A stretch of DNA of 54,434 bases from Anaeromonas frigoriresistens (GTDB lineage: Bacteria > Bacillota > Clostridia > Tissierellales > SIT17), in assembly GCF_016820655.1 (NCBI RefSeq), contig NZ_WSFT01000048.1, forward strand, positions 1 to 54,434. Reading direction: 5' to 3'. Under the pieces are notes generated by a model that had not been told where the DNA came from, did no database searches, and worked only from the letters and a program-made list of their open reading frames with translations. Below are positions 32,588 through 41,033 of this stretch, piece after piece; position 1 is the stretch's first letter, and each line of letters begins with the position of its first letter. A program made the position numbers and the translations under genes.

Positions 32588-33742
32588 ATGATAAAGAGGA
32601 TGTATATAGAAAATAAAATAGAAGTAGATAATAAGTTAATTGATGTAAAAACTGAAATCAATATTGATAAAGAAGTAGATATATTTGAATTCTATCTAAG
32701 CAAATTATTAAATATAAAAGAAATCACTACTAAAACTGAAGGATTAAACTATACTACAGAAGAAGGCTTTAACTTGGAATTTAGATCAGAATGTCAGAAA
32801 ATAATTGTAGATATACCAAAAGATATAGATAGTATTACTGTATACTATAATGGAAAAGTAGAAGGATGGCATAATGATATTAAAGATGATATAGTAACTT
32901 TAAATTTTTATTCTGCATGGTATCCAATGTTTAAAAGTATTGAAGATGAGAAAGCTGAAAAGGTTGTAACGTTACTAGGCCTAGAGGAATTCAGAGTATT
33001 AAAAGGTGAAAGAAATCAAGATAAGTGGATTTATAAATCGCAAGACTTAGATTGTAATATAATTGCGGTAAAGGACTGGGATATTCTATCATCAAATATT
33101 AATGGTCTTAATCTTAGAGTGTATAGTAGTACAGAAAAGGATAAAAAACATGCAAATTATATAATTAATTCATTTAGGAATGTAATAGAATTCTATACAT
33201 CTAAATTTCAGGCGAAAGAAGTTTCAAAAAGTAATTTCAATATTCTTATTAACAGTAGTGTCAAATCAGGAGGGTATTGTAGGGAGGGGTTGATTGTATT
33301 ATCAAAACTCCCAGAGAATGATGATGCCATGATTGATCACTTCATAGGACATGAAGCAGCTCACCTATGGGCAATAGGGGCGGATATTAATACTTGGGAA
33401 GACTGGCTAAATGAAACATTTGCAGAATGTATGGCCCTTACTTTTATAAAAGAAGTTTATGGAGAAGAAAAGTATGATGAGTATATGGAAGGTATTAGAG
33501 AAAGAGCTCAAAAATATCCTCAAATAAAAACTAGAGACGGAAAAAGACCTGAAGGAGTTCATGCTGCTGGAACCTATTTATTTCATGAATTAAAAGTAAA
33601 ATTTGGGGAAGAGGTATTTATTGAAATAATAAAGCTATTTATAAAACTAGATAAAAAAACAACTGAGAAATTATTGAATTCTGTTAGAGAGAATATTAAT
33701 GAAGAGATTACTATTTATATTGAGAGAGGTATAAGTGAATAA
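32588..33742 (+). CDS. gluzincin-type metallopeptidase (M1-like)
   Basis: A 384-residue protein. Zinc motif HEAAH near residue 254 (DHFIGHEAAHLWAIG), with the third ligand Glu in WLNETFAECMAL about 20 residues later, makes it a gluzincin of the M1/aminopeptidase kind. The N-terminal 200 residues are beta-rich, as in M1 domains (SITVYYNGKVEGWHND). The rest, including GVHAAGTYLFHELKVKFGEEVF, fits the helical catalytic domain. There is no signal peptide. ATG 32588 is favoured because of the G-rich site; ATG 32543 would add 15 residues across the G10 tract. Confidence 0.75.
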   Translation: MIKRMYIENKIEVDNKLIDVKTEINIDKEVDIFEFYLSKLLNIKEITTKTEGLNYTTEEGFNLEFRSECQKIIVDIPKDIDSITVYYNGKVEGWHNDIKDDIVTLNFYSAWYPMFKSIEDEKAEKVVTLLGLEEFRVLKGERNQDKWIYKSQDLDCNIIAVKDWDILSSNINGLNLRVYSSTEKDKKHANYIINSFRNVIEFYTSKFQAKEVSKSNFNILINSSVKSGGYCREGLIVLSKLPENDDAMIDHFIGHEAAHLWAIGADINTWEDWLNETFAECMALTFIKEVYGEEKYDEYMEGIRERAQKYPQIKTRDGKRPEGVHAAGTYLFHELKVKFGEEVFIEIIKLFIKLDKKTTEKLLNSVRENINEEITIYIERGISE

Positions 33743-33770
33743 GTCTGTGTTTTGGCATGAAAATTCAGAA

Positions 33771-33799
33771 TTGACTGAAACTTAAGTATTTGCTATTAT
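33771..33799 (+). promoter_or_regulatory. extended -10 promoter of the second CD3324-type leader
   Basis: TTGACT (33771-33776) and TATTAT (33794-33799) are 17 bases apart, with TGC before the -10. Transcription would start near 33806 and give a leader of about 220 bases. Confidence 0.72.
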
Positions 33800-33835
33800 T
33801 TTAATATACTATTAAGTGGGATTGGAGGGAGTAGT

Positions 33836-33898
33836 ATGAATAGAATCATAGGTACTGGATACTTGCACATCATACTCCATGCAAAGTCTGTAATATAA
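33836..33898 (+). CDS. 20-codon upstream ORF in the leader
   Basis: ATG 33836 lies seven bases after GGAGGG (33824-33829) and encodes a 20-residue peptide beginning MNRIIGTGYLHI and ending HAKSVI. Its stop (33896-33898) lies in the 5' arm of the long hairpin B, and its last codons cover the shared arm of hairpins A and B. A leader peptide is likely. In the same frame an open run of 11 codons continues past the stop. Confidence 0.5.
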   Translation: MNRIIGTGYLHIILHAKSVI

Positions 33899-33990
33899 AC
33901 AGAGGCGATTGATTGCATGGAGAGAAATAAATAATCGCCATAATAAGTACTTGAAAGCTTAATAATCAGTTTATATAGCAGACTTTGCAT
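33875..33990 (+). promoter_or_regulatory. three competing stems in the leader of the second CD3324-family gene
   Basis: Stem A pairs CTCCATGCAA (33875-33884) with TTGCATGGAG (33913-33922), perfect over 10 bases. Stem B pairs 33879-33900 (ATGCAAAGTCTG at its base) with 33969-33990, 20 of 22 bases. Stem C pairs GGCGATT (33904-33910) with AATCGCC (33933-33939). A excludes B (shared 33879-33884) and A excludes C; B and C can coexist. No T-run follows, and the gene's ribosome binding site is 22 bases further on. Confidence 0.6.
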
Positions 33991-34026
33991 CCTTAAAAAT
34001 AAACTATTTTAAGGAGTGGAGCTGAG

Positions 34027-34290
34027 ATGAGATATATAAATGCTGATGAAGTTCTTCCTAATAACTTACTTGAGGAAGTTCAGAAATATGTTAAAGGTGA
34101 AATAGTATATATTCCAAGCCCTGTGGATCAACGTAAATCCTGGGGGGAGAAAACTGGGAGAAGAGAATATTTTAAGAAAAGGAATTCGGAGATTAAACTA
34201 CGATTTAAACAAGGAGATTCTATTGACCAGTTGATGAATCTATTCTGTCTTTCATATGATAGTATAAAAAAGATTGTTTATTCGAAATAG
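34027..34290 (+). CDS. CD3324-family small HTH protein, copy 2
   Basis: An 87-residue protein paralogous to the one at 25983: shared VLP...EEVQKYV.GE.VYIP-like N-terminal half, SWGEKTGRREYFKKRN core and a C-terminal HTH (SIDQLMNLFCLSYDSIKKIV). AAGGAGTGGAG precedes ATG 34027. It is transcribed alone, from the structured leader to a terminator 11 bases after the stop. A DNA-binding regulator is likely; the target is unknown, and autoregulation through the leader is one possibility. Confidence 0.78.
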   Translation: MRYINADEVLPNNLLEEVQKYVKGEIVYIPSPVDQRKSWGEKTGRREYFKKRNSEIKLRFKQGDSIDQLMNLFCLSYDSIKKIVYSK

Positions 34291-34300
34291 ATAAGTCCTT

Positions 34301-34337
34301 CAAAACCCTGTTGGCTACAATAGTCAACAGGGTTTTG
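34301..34337. terminator. intrinsic terminator
   Basis: CAAAACCCTGTTG (34301-34313) and CAACAGGGTTTTG (34325-34337) form a perfect 13-base stem with an 11-base loop. Confidence 0.87.
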
Positions 34338-34505
34338 TGCAATAAATAAGTTAATTGATCAAAAATTAATTAAAACAGAATTTACTAATAATATAATCAA
34401 AATCTTTATTACTGAGATATAATAGGGATTCTCTTACTCTATATGAAATTTTAGATACTTTATGATAAACTTGTATTGTTAATTATGTTTTCAATGGAGG
34501 TTATT

Positions 34506-35111
34506 ATGAATTTTACAGTGATAGATTTTGAGACAGCAAATAGTAAAAGGGCCAGTGCCTGTTCAATTGGTATTGTGAAGGTGGTTGATGGAGAAATAGT
34601 CGAGAAGAAATCTTGGTTAATTAAACCTAAAGAATTAGAGTTTCACTCTATGAATATAGCAATTCATGGTATAAGACCCAATGATGTTAAAGAACAGCCA
34701 GAGTTTAATGAATTATATGAAAAAAAATTTAGAGATTACTTTCAAGATGAATTAATCATAGCTCATAATGCAAGTTTTGATATGAGTGTTTTAAGGAAAA
34801 CTCTAGATTTATACAATATAGAATATCCATCTTTTAATTATCTTTGTACCGTTAAAGTAGCACAGAAAACTTGGCCTGACTTATATAATCATAAGCTAGA
34901 TACTCTTTCCAACTTTTTGAAATTTAAATTTAAACATCATGATGCCTTAGATGATTGTTTAGCATGTGCTAATGTTTTAATTAATGCATGTAAAAAAGAA
35001 AAGGCAAATTCTCCTTTAGAATTAGTAGATAGATTAGGTATAAAGGTTGGAAGTGTTTTTCCAAAGGGGTATAGCCCATGTAGTGTAAATAGAAAAAAAG
35101 TTTCTGTATAG
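34506..35111 (+). CDS. DEDDh 3'-5' exonuclease (DNA polymerase III epsilon-like)
   Basis: A 201-residue exonuclease. ExoI motif VIDFETANSKRASACSIGIV carries the first Asp and Glu, ExoII is AHNASFDMSVLRKTL, and ExoIII is HHDALDDCLACANVL with the catalytic His and Asp. It is a stand-alone proofreading-type nuclease like those often seen as DnaQ homologues in Firmicutes. GGAGG at 34496-34500 selects ATG 34506 over upstream in-frame starts. The C-terminal GVFPKGYSPCSVNRKK-like tail is short and basic. Confidence 0.87.
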   Translation: MNFTVIDFETANSKRASACSIGIVKVVDGEIVEKKSWLIKPKELEFHSMNIAIHGIRPNDVKEQPEFNELYEKKFRDYFQDELIIAHNASFDMSVLRKTLDLYNIEYPSFNYLCTVKVAQKTWPDLYNHKLDTLSNFLKFKFKHHDALDDCLACANVLINACKKEKANSPLELVDRLGIKVGSVFPKGYSPCSVNRKKVSV

Positions 35112-35138
35112 AACTATAAAATTAAATCATCAAACATA

Positions 35139-35172
35139 AAAAAATGTATATCTTATAAGATATACATTTTTT
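35139..35172. terminator. 34-base palindromic terminator
   Basis: Bases 35139-35155 and 35156-35172 are exact reverse complements with A6 and T6 at the outside, so the hairpin can end transcription in either direction. Confidence 0.82.
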
Positions 35173-35248
35173 ACATAATATTTAATAGATAAAAGGTTTA
35201 TCTAAAATAGGAATGATTGTTTATCTTATATATTCGCAGTCATATTAT

Positions 35249-35287
35249 AAAGTAATTGTTACTTTACTTATAAAAATTTGCTACAAT
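35249..35287 (+). promoter_or_regulatory. dyad and extended -10 promoter of an ABC exporter operon
   Basis: TGCTACAAT (35279-35287) is an extended -10. The -35 region at 17 bases distance is TTACTT, inside the dyad AAAGTAA-3-TTACTTT (35249-35265), suggesting repressor control. The leader of about 75 bases before the gene is unexplained. Confidence 0.42.
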
Positions 35288-35370
35288 TATTATAAAGGTA
35301 TAGTAAATTAGTTATATTTTTATTAATATACTTATATTTTTTTTATAAGTATAAAAGGAGGGGAAGGTAA

Positions 35371-36261
35371 ATGATAAAAGTAGAAAATTTAACTCAGATT
35401 TATAAAAGTGGTAAAGGGATATTCGATTTGAATTTTACTATCAAAGAAAGTGAAGTGTTTGGATATTTAGGACCTAATGGTTCAGGTAAAACAACAACTA
35501 TTAGAAATTTACTTGGTTTTTCTAATGCCACAAGGGGAAGAGCGACTATCAATGGAAAAGACTGTAGAAGTGAAGCCGCAAGTTTACAAAACTATATAGG
35601 ATATTTACCTGGTGAAATTGCTTTTTTTGATAATATGAGTGGAATGCAATTTCTTAAATTTATGGGAGATATGAGAAAAACTAAAGATAATTCTATAAGG
35701 GATTCATTAATAGAACGTCTAGATCTAGATACAGAGGGTAAGATTAAAAAAATGTCTAAGGGAATGAAACAGAAATTAGGAATAATAACAGCCTTTATGC
35801 ATGACCCAGCAGTATATATATTAGATGAACCTACTAGTGGTCTTGATCCTTTTATGCAAAATATATTTATAAAAATGATAGAAGAAGAGAAGAGTAGAGG
35901 TAAAACTATAATGATGTCATCTCATATATTTGAAGAAGTACAGAGAACTTGTGATAGAGCTGGTATTATTAAAGAAGGAAGAATAGTTGCAGTGGAAGAA
36001 ATAAAAGCTTTAAATGCCATGAAAAAAGAATCTTACATAATAACATTAAAAGACTCAAAGGATATATCGAAACTTAGTAATCACAGTTTTGATGTTAAGA
36101 CTTTATCTGAAAATAGAGTTGAAATTACTATCGGTGATAGCTATAAAGAGTTTTTTCAAGTTCTATCTAGTTGTAGTGTAATAAATTTAGATGTCAATCA
36201 ACAAACATTAGAAGATATATTTATGAAGTATTATGGAAAGGATGGTATATCTCATGAATAA
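35371..36261 (+). CDS. ABC exporter ATP-binding protein (BcrA/CcmA-like)
   Basis: A 296-residue ATPase. Walker A is GPNGSGKTT, the signature MSKGMKQK, Walker B VYILDEP, with the switch His in SSHIFEEV. The C-terminal extension (about 215-296) is typical of two-gene drug or peptide exporters. AGGAGGGGAAGG precedes ATG 35371. The last eight bases overlap the permease gene, so the two subunits are co-translated. The substrate is unknown. Confidence 0.88.
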   Translation: MIKVENLTQIYKSGKGIFDLNFTIKESEVFGYLGPNGSGKTTTIRNLLGFSNATRGRATINGKDCRSEAASLQNYIGYLPGEIAFFDNMSGMQFLKFMGDMRKTKDNSIRDSLIERLDLDTEGKIKKMSKGMKQKLGIITAFMHDPAVYILDEPTSGLDPFMQNIFIKMIEEEKSRGKTIMMSSHIFEEVQRTCDRAGIIKEGRIVAVEEIKALNAMKKESYIITLKDSKDISKLSNHSFDVKTLSENRVEITIGDSYKEFFQVLSSCSVINLDVNQQTLEDIFMKYYGKDGISHE

Positions 36262-37054
36262 AACTTTATTTAAGGCAACCTTGAGAGCAAATTGGTTAAT
36301 TGGATTGTTTATAACTTTGATGTTAATTATGTATACCTCAATAGCTATTACGATGTTTGATCCTGAGAGTGCGGATATGGTAGAAGGGATGCTAAAGATG
36401 ATACCAAAAGGAATGATAAAAGCCTTTGGATTTAGCAATCTAGGAACAGAATTAACGGGATATATTTCTAGCTATCTTTATGGGTTTATCTATATAATAT
36501 TTCCAGTTATATATAGTGTAATAGTTGCTAATAAGCTCATTGCAAAGCATGTAGATAGTGGTTCAATGGCTTACTTATTGACTACTCCAAACTCTAGAAT
36601 CAAAATTGCTATTACTCAAGCTATATATCTTGCAAGTAGTATTGCAATTATTTTTATTATTAATATTGTAATAGGAATTATATTAAGTGAATCAATGTTT
36701 AGTGGGTTATTAAAAATAGATAAGTATTTATCATTGAACCTTATTACTTATTTGGTTATATTAGCAGTTAGTAGTATTGGTTTTTTCTTTTCTTGTCTTT
36801 TCAATGAAACTAAGTATTCCCTCGCTTTTGGAGGAGGAGTACCTTTGATTTTTTTAGTTATAAAAATGCTTAGCGAACTTAATACAGATTTAGAATGGAT
36901 GAGGTATATGACATTGTACTCTTTTATAAATATAGATAAAATATTAGAAAGTAGTGGATATGTGATACTATCTTCCTCTATAATATTAGTAATCTCACTA
37001 ATATTTTATATATTGGGAATTATTATTTTTAATCGTAAAAGTCTATCTATATAA
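36254..37054 (+). CDS. ABC-2 type exporter permease
   Basis: A 266-residue membrane protein with six TM helices, partner of the preceding ATPase. The long extracytoplasmic segment after TM1 and the phrase IAKHVDSGSMAYLLTTPNSRIKIAITQ are usual for the ABC-2 permeases of bacitracin- and Na+-efflux type systems. AAAGGATGG in the upstream gene selects ATG 36254; the longer frame from 36233 is not needed. A terminator follows. Confidence 0.84.
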   Translation: MNKTLFKATLRANWLIGLFITLMLIMYTSIAITMFDPESADMVEGMLKMIPKGMIKAFGFSNLGTELTGYISSYLYGFIYIIFPVIYSVIVANKLIAKHVDSGSMAYLLTTPNSRIKIAITQAIYLASSIAIIFIINIVIGIILSESMFSGLLKIDKYLSLNLITYLVILAVSSIGFFFSCLFNETKYSLAFGGGVPLIFLVIKMLSELNTDLEWMRYMTLYSFINIDKILESSGYVILSSSIILVISLIFYILGIIIFNRKSLSI

Positions 37055-37088
37055 GTAATAATAAAAATTTAAGTTGTTTTGGAGTGAG

Positions 37089-37138
37089 AATAAAAGTCTT
37101 ATCATTAAAAACAAGTTTTTAATGATAAGACTTTTATT
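37089..37138. terminator. 24-base-arm terminator hairpin
   Basis: Bases 37089-37112 and 37115-37138 are exact reverse complements (core AAGTCTTATCATT) with a two-base centre; this separates the two ABC operons. Confidence 0.83.
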
Positions 37139-37161
37139 ATGTTGTGGATATAGTAAATATT

Positions 37162-37192
37162 AGTTGACTCAACTTAGTATATTTGCTAAAAT
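37162..37192 (+). promoter_or_regulatory. promoter with overlapping operator before the TetR gene
   Basis: TTGACT (37164-37169) and TAAAAT (37187-37192) are 17 bases apart, with a TGC extended -10. The palindrome AGTTGA-C-TCAACT (37162-37174) covers the -35, the classic place for an autorepressor site. Confidence 0.72.
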
Positions 37193-37216
37193 TTAAAAAA
37201 GGTCAGGTGATTTTTA

Positions 37217-37816
37217 ATGCAAGTAAAAAAAGAACAAGTCCGACTAAGTTTATTAAAAAAAGCAGAAAAAGAATTCTTAGAAAAAGGTTTTAAGAACTCA
37301 TCTTTAAGAAAGATTGTAAAGTCAGCAGGAACCACTATTGGTAACTTTTATAATTATTTTGAAAACAAAGAGACTCTTTTTGAAGAATTAGTGGAAGAAG
37401 AATATAATAATTTTCTTGAATTAATTGAGAAGCATAATGATGAAGAGGGAATAGAGGAGTTTTTAGATACGGAAGACTTACAGAAATACCGTGAGGTTTT
37501 GTCAGAAATAATACAAAATATTATACCTGTATTTTCTGAGAAATTTGTATTATTAATAGAAGGGAGTGAGGGAACAAAGTTTGAAGGCACTAAGGATATC
37601 ATAATAAAATTGCTAAAAGATCATTTTATAGAGCATATTCAAAAGTACGAATCAAAAATTATGGATTTAGAAATGGCTGAAATAACTGCAGAGCAATTTC
37701 TTAATGGAATAATTTTAATAGTAAAAAAATATAAAGATAAAGTGTTAAGACATAGATTAATTACTGAACATATACTTTTTTATATTAGTGGAATGATGGC
37801 CATTATAGGTAAATAA
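37217..37816 (+). CDS. TetR/AcrR-family transcriptional regulator
   Basis: A 199-residue regulator. The N-terminal HTH (KAEKEFLEKGFKNSSLRKIVKSAGTTIGNFYNYFENKETLFEELV) is typical of TetR proteins, and the C-terminal helical domain is divergent and would bind a small ligand. GGTGA precedes ATG 37217. It lies directly upstream of a three-gene ABC exporter and is preceded by a palindrome overlapping its own promoter, so it probably represses itself and the transporter genes. Confidence 0.88.
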   Translation: MQVKKEQVRLSLLKKAEKEFLEKGFKNSSLRKIVKSAGTTIGNFYNYFENKETLFEELVEEEYNNFLELIEKHNDEEGIEEFLDTEDLQKYREVLSEIIQNIIPVFSEKFVLLIEGSEGTKFEGTKDIIIKLLKDHFIEHIQKYESKIMDLEMAEITAEQFLNGIILIVKKYKDKVLRHRLITEHILFYISGMMAIIGK

Positions 37817-37869
37817 GATTAAAATCTTTAAATTTACAAAGGTAAATTGTTCATAAGAGGGGGATGTAT

Positions 37870-38724
37870 ATGATTAAAGTAACTGATTTAGATTTTTCAT
37901 ATAAGGGGAGTAAGACAAAAGTAATAAAGGGAATAAATTTTCATATAAAAAAAGGAGAAATATTTGGTTTTTTAGGACCTAGTGGAGCTGGTAAAACAAC
38001 CACTCAGAGAATAATCATAGGTCTACTACAGGAATATGAGGGTAGTGTAGAAATAATGGGGAAAGAGAGAAAAGCATGGGGGAGGGAGTTTTATGAGAGA
38101 ATTGGAGTAGCTTTTGATTTTCCCAATTTATATCTCAAATTAACAGCCCTAGAGAATTTGCAATTAATATCTTCTTATTATAAAAAGAAACCTCAAGATA
38201 TGGAAAGCTTATTAGAGCGGGTAGGATTACTTTCTGATAAAGATAAAAAGATAGACGGTTTTTCTAAGGGAATGAAAATGCGATTGAATTTTATTCGATC
38301 TTTGATTCATGATCCGGAAATAATTTTTTTTGATGAACCAACTTCAGGTTTAGATCCTTTAAATGCTAAAATTATAAAAGAAATGATTTTAGAAATGAAG
38401 AAAGAAGGAAAGACCATATTTTTAACAACTCACAATATGACAGTAGCTGAACAATTATGTGATAGGGTGGCTTTCATAGTAGAAGGAAAAATTCCTGTTA
38501 TAGACAGTCCTAAAGAGCTTAAAGTAAAGTATGGTAATCAGTCTATTAAAATGGAGTACTATGAAGGAGAATTTACAAGGGTTGAAGAGTTCCCCATAAA
38601 GGGACTTAAAGAAAATTCACGACCTCGAGAGATATTAAAAACTAAGGATATAAAAACTATTCATAGTCAAGAAGCTACATTAGAGGATATTTTCATTAAG
38701 CTAACAGGGAGGAAGCTTGTATGA
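37870..38724 (+). CDS. ABC exporter ATP-binding protein
   Basis: A 284-residue ATPase. Walker A is GPSGAGKTT, the signature FSKGMKMR, Walker B IIFFDEP, and the switch His is in TTHNM. The C-terminal part resembles multidrug or lantibiotic exporter ATPases. GAGGGGG lies six bases before ATG 37870; the ATG at 37864 touches it and is less likely. The stop overlaps the next start (ATGA). It forms one operon with two permeases and the TetR gene. Confidence 0.87.
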   Translation: MIKVTDLDFSYKGSKTKVIKGINFHIKKGEIFGFLGPSGAGKTTTQRIIIGLLQEYEGSVEIMGKERKAWGREFYERIGVAFDFPNLYLKLTALENLQLISSYYKKKPQDMESLLERVGLLSDKDKKIDGFSKGMKMRLNFIRSLIHDPEIIFFDEPTSGLDPLNAKIIKEMILEMKKEGKTIFLTTHNMTVAEQLCDRVAFIVEGKIPVIDSPKELKVKYGNQSIKMEYYEGEFTRVEEFPIKGLKENSRPREILKTKDIKTIHSQEATLEDIFIKLTGRKLV

Positions 38725-39419
38725 GGATACTAAATGCATTAAAGTCAGATGTAAAATTTCAATTTAAACAGGGGTTTTATTTTGTGTATATCATATTGAC
38801 TTTATTATATATGATTGTAATTGGTCAAATTCCTAATAAATTTATAAACTATGTAGTTCCGATAGTAATTTTCACAGATCCATCCTTTATAGGTTTCTTT
38901 TTTATAGGTGGAATTGTTATGTTAGAAAAGATTCAAGGTGTTTTGCAATATTTAGTTATAACACCACTAAGCCCTAAGGAGTATTTGATTTCTAAGACAA
39001 TATCATTGACAATATTAGCAGAATTAGCTGGATTCGCCATCACTTTAGTTACATATAAAGATAGTTTTAATTGGATTATACTATTTTTAGGTATTTTACT
39101 AACATCTATATTTTATACTTTATATGGATTTATTGTAGCTAGTGGTTGTAACACAATTAATCAATATTTTGTTAAAATGATACCATATTTATTGATTTTG
39201 ATTATTCCACTACTTGTATATTTTTCTTTTCCTAATATAACAGTCTTAAAGGCTATGCCACCAGTGTCAGGATTTAATTTAATATATGGAGCTTTTAATG
39301 GAATTAAATTGATAGAAGCACTAGGTTATATAGCATATATGTCAGTTATTAATTTCTTCACTTTATTAATTGTAGAGAATATTTTTATAAAAAATATAAT
39401 TAAGGGAGGAGCATTATGA
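38721..39419 (+). CDS. ABC-2 type exporter permease, subunit 1
   Basis: A 232-residue membrane protein with six TM helices. YLVITPLSPKEYLISKTISLTILAEL is the typical intracellular loop of ABC-2 permeases. It overlaps the ATPase gene and the next permease gene by four bases each (ATGA). With its neighbour it would form a heterodimeric channel. Confidence 0.83.
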   Translation: MRILNALKSDVKFQFKQGFYFVYIILTLLYMIVIGQIPNKFINYVVPIVIFTDPSFIGFFFIGGIVMLEKIQGVLQYLVITPLSPKEYLISKTISLTILAELAGFAITLVTYKDSFNWIILFLGILLTSIFYTLYGFIVASGCNTINQYFVKMIPYLLILIIPLLVYFSFPNITVLKAMPPVSGFNLIYGAFNGIKLIEALGYIAYMSVINFFTLLIVENIFIKNIIKGGAL

Positions 39420-40105
39420 TTAGTAAAACTTCCTTTAAAGCAGATTTCAAGATGGTGGTTAGAGATCCAATATTGATACTCTTCTTTATATTACCAATTT
39501 TTATTCCTATATTGATTAAAATAGCATTAAACTTTGTGGTACCCTTAATATTTAGATACACTGGGGTAAATTTGATAGAGTACTACGGATATGTACTAAT
39601 GGTAAGCATCCTCATAACACCCCTAATGCTGGGAACTGTTTCAGCTTTTTTATTGATAGATGAACGAGACTCTAGAATACAGGAGTTAATTAAAATAACA
39701 CCGGTAGGATATTTTGGATATATCTCCAATAGATTATTGTTACCTTTTATAGGGAGTATAATGTATACCATTTTAACTTACTTACTCTTAGATATTTACA
39801 ATCTAGAGTTTGTACAATTAATATTAATTGCTATTTTAATAGGTATAGAAGGGATACAGATAGCATATCTATTATACAATTTAGCAACAGATAAAGTTCA
39901 AGGATTAACATATTCTAAAGGGTTCGGAGTATTTACTATACTAGCATTAGCTGATATATTTAATGTTAAGTGGTTCAGGATAGTTGGAGGGCTTACTCCT
40001 TTTTATTGGATAACTAAATTAATTATTGATTTTAGTTTATCTACAGTCATGTTAGCAATAATTATCCATATAATATACCTAATATTTATATTCAGACATA
40101 AATAA
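39416..40105 (+). CDS. ABC-2 type exporter permease, subunit 2
   Basis: A 229-residue membrane protein with six TM helices. DERDSRIQELIKITPVGYFGYISNRLLLPF is the loop equivalent to that of the first permease. GGGAGGAG lies just before ATG 39416, in the end of the upstream gene. Two different permeases with one ATPase and a TetR regulator are usual for drug exporters. The compound is unknown. Confidence 0.83.
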   Translation: MISKTSFKADFKMVVRDPILILFFILPIFIPILIKIALNFVVPLIFRYTGVNLIEYYGYVLMVSILITPLMLGTVSAFLLIDERDSRIQELIKITPVGYFGYISNRLLLPFIGSIMYTILTYLLLDIYNLEFVQLILIAILIGIEGIQIAYLLYNLATDKVQGLTYSKGFGVFTILALADIFNVKWFRIVGGLTPFYWITKLIIDFSLSTVMLAIIIHIIYLIFIFRHK

Positions 40106-40127
40106 AGAACTTGAGTATTTTATGGCA

Positions 40128-40173
40128 AATGATAAAGAAATCAAAAAAGTATGTTTTGGATTTCTTTATCATT
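40128..40173. terminator. terminator between convergent operons
   Basis: AATGATAAAGAAATC (40128-40142) and GATTTCTTTATCATT (40159-40173) form a perfect 15-base stem with a 16-base loop. Confidence 0.68.
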
Positions 40174-40182
40174 CTCAAATTT

Positions 40183-41013
40183 TCAAAAAATCTGAGAATA
40201 GGTTATAACTTGAAACTTATCTTCATTCTCATTGATAAAGCTAATTATCTGTTGTAATTTTTCTTTGCTATATATTGATTCCAGTCCATCATCAGTATCT
40301 TGAATCCTATTTAAGATGAAAATAATGGTTTTATCTTTGGACTGGTTTTGGATAAGTATATCTTTAACTTCATCAACACTTATATATGCTAATAAATTAA
40401 CCACTGTTACTGGATGATATTGAATTTTATCACTATCTAAAATAAGAATATTATCTGATGTTCTTATACTATGATATCCTATATTTTTTAATTGATTAAT
40501 CAAATATGGATTGATTTCCCCATAGGGCATTACTATCTTATTACTAGATTTTCCAATATATCTATTTTCCATCCATTTTTTAGCTTTATTAAAGTCCGAA
40601 AGAAGATCATCACATTTATCATACATATCATTCTTATGATAATAGGAGTGATTTAGTAGCTCCCAGCCTTGTAAGTATAACTTGGAAAGTTGGTTATAAG
40701 ATAAATGTTCTTCTGTACCAATTAGTGAAGGTATAATCGCTATATTTCCTTGATATTTATATTTATTCATGATTTTATAAGCATCTAAATAAATACTTTT
40801 CCAGCCACCATCAAACATAAAAACAATTTTTGTTTTATCATTATTTGTATCAATATCTTTATTTTCAGATTCCATATGAATCATACTAAGTTGTTTTGCT
40901 ATATAAATATTTTTTGCATTATTAATTATGCTTAATATAGTTTGAGGATACATTAATGCTGCTATAATCAACGATATAATATATATTTTTTTATTTATTT
41001 TAATGATAATCAT
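40183..41013 (-). CDS. NodB-like polysaccharide deacetylase-family protein
   Basis: A 276-residue protein with one N-terminal TM segment (about 8-30), so probably extracytoplasmic and membrane-anchored. Motif 1 is FMFDGGW where the family has TFDDG, motif 2 NHSYYH keeps the His-x3-His-like pair, and motif 3 is MPYG. The replacement of the second Asp of motif 1 by Gly may weaken catalysis. ATG 41013 immediately follows GGGG, so the exact start is uncertain. It is the last gene of the minus-strand glycopolymer cluster, 20 bases after the CotH gene. Confidence 0.72.
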   Translation of the reverse strand: MIIIKINKKIYIISLIIAALMYPQTILSIINNAKNIYIAKQLSMIHMESENKDIDTNNDKTKIVFMFDGGWKSIYLDAYKIMNKYKYQGNIAIIPSLIGTEEHLSYNQLSKLYLQGWELLNHSYYHKNDMYDKCDDLLSDFNKAKKWMENRYIGKSSNKIVMPYGEINPYLINQLKNIGYHSIRTSDNILILDSDKIQYHPVTVVNLLAYISVDEVKDILIQNQSKDKTIIFILNRIQDTDDGLESIYSKEKLQQIISFINENEDKFQVITYSQIF

Positions 41014-41033
41014 CCCCTAGAAACAGGTTGTAT

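Noticed and set aside
33796..33990. Minus-strand ORF of 64 codons opposite the second leader
   Set aside because: It is antisense to the hairpin-rich leader, has no ribosome binding site and its open frame follows from the inverted repeats.
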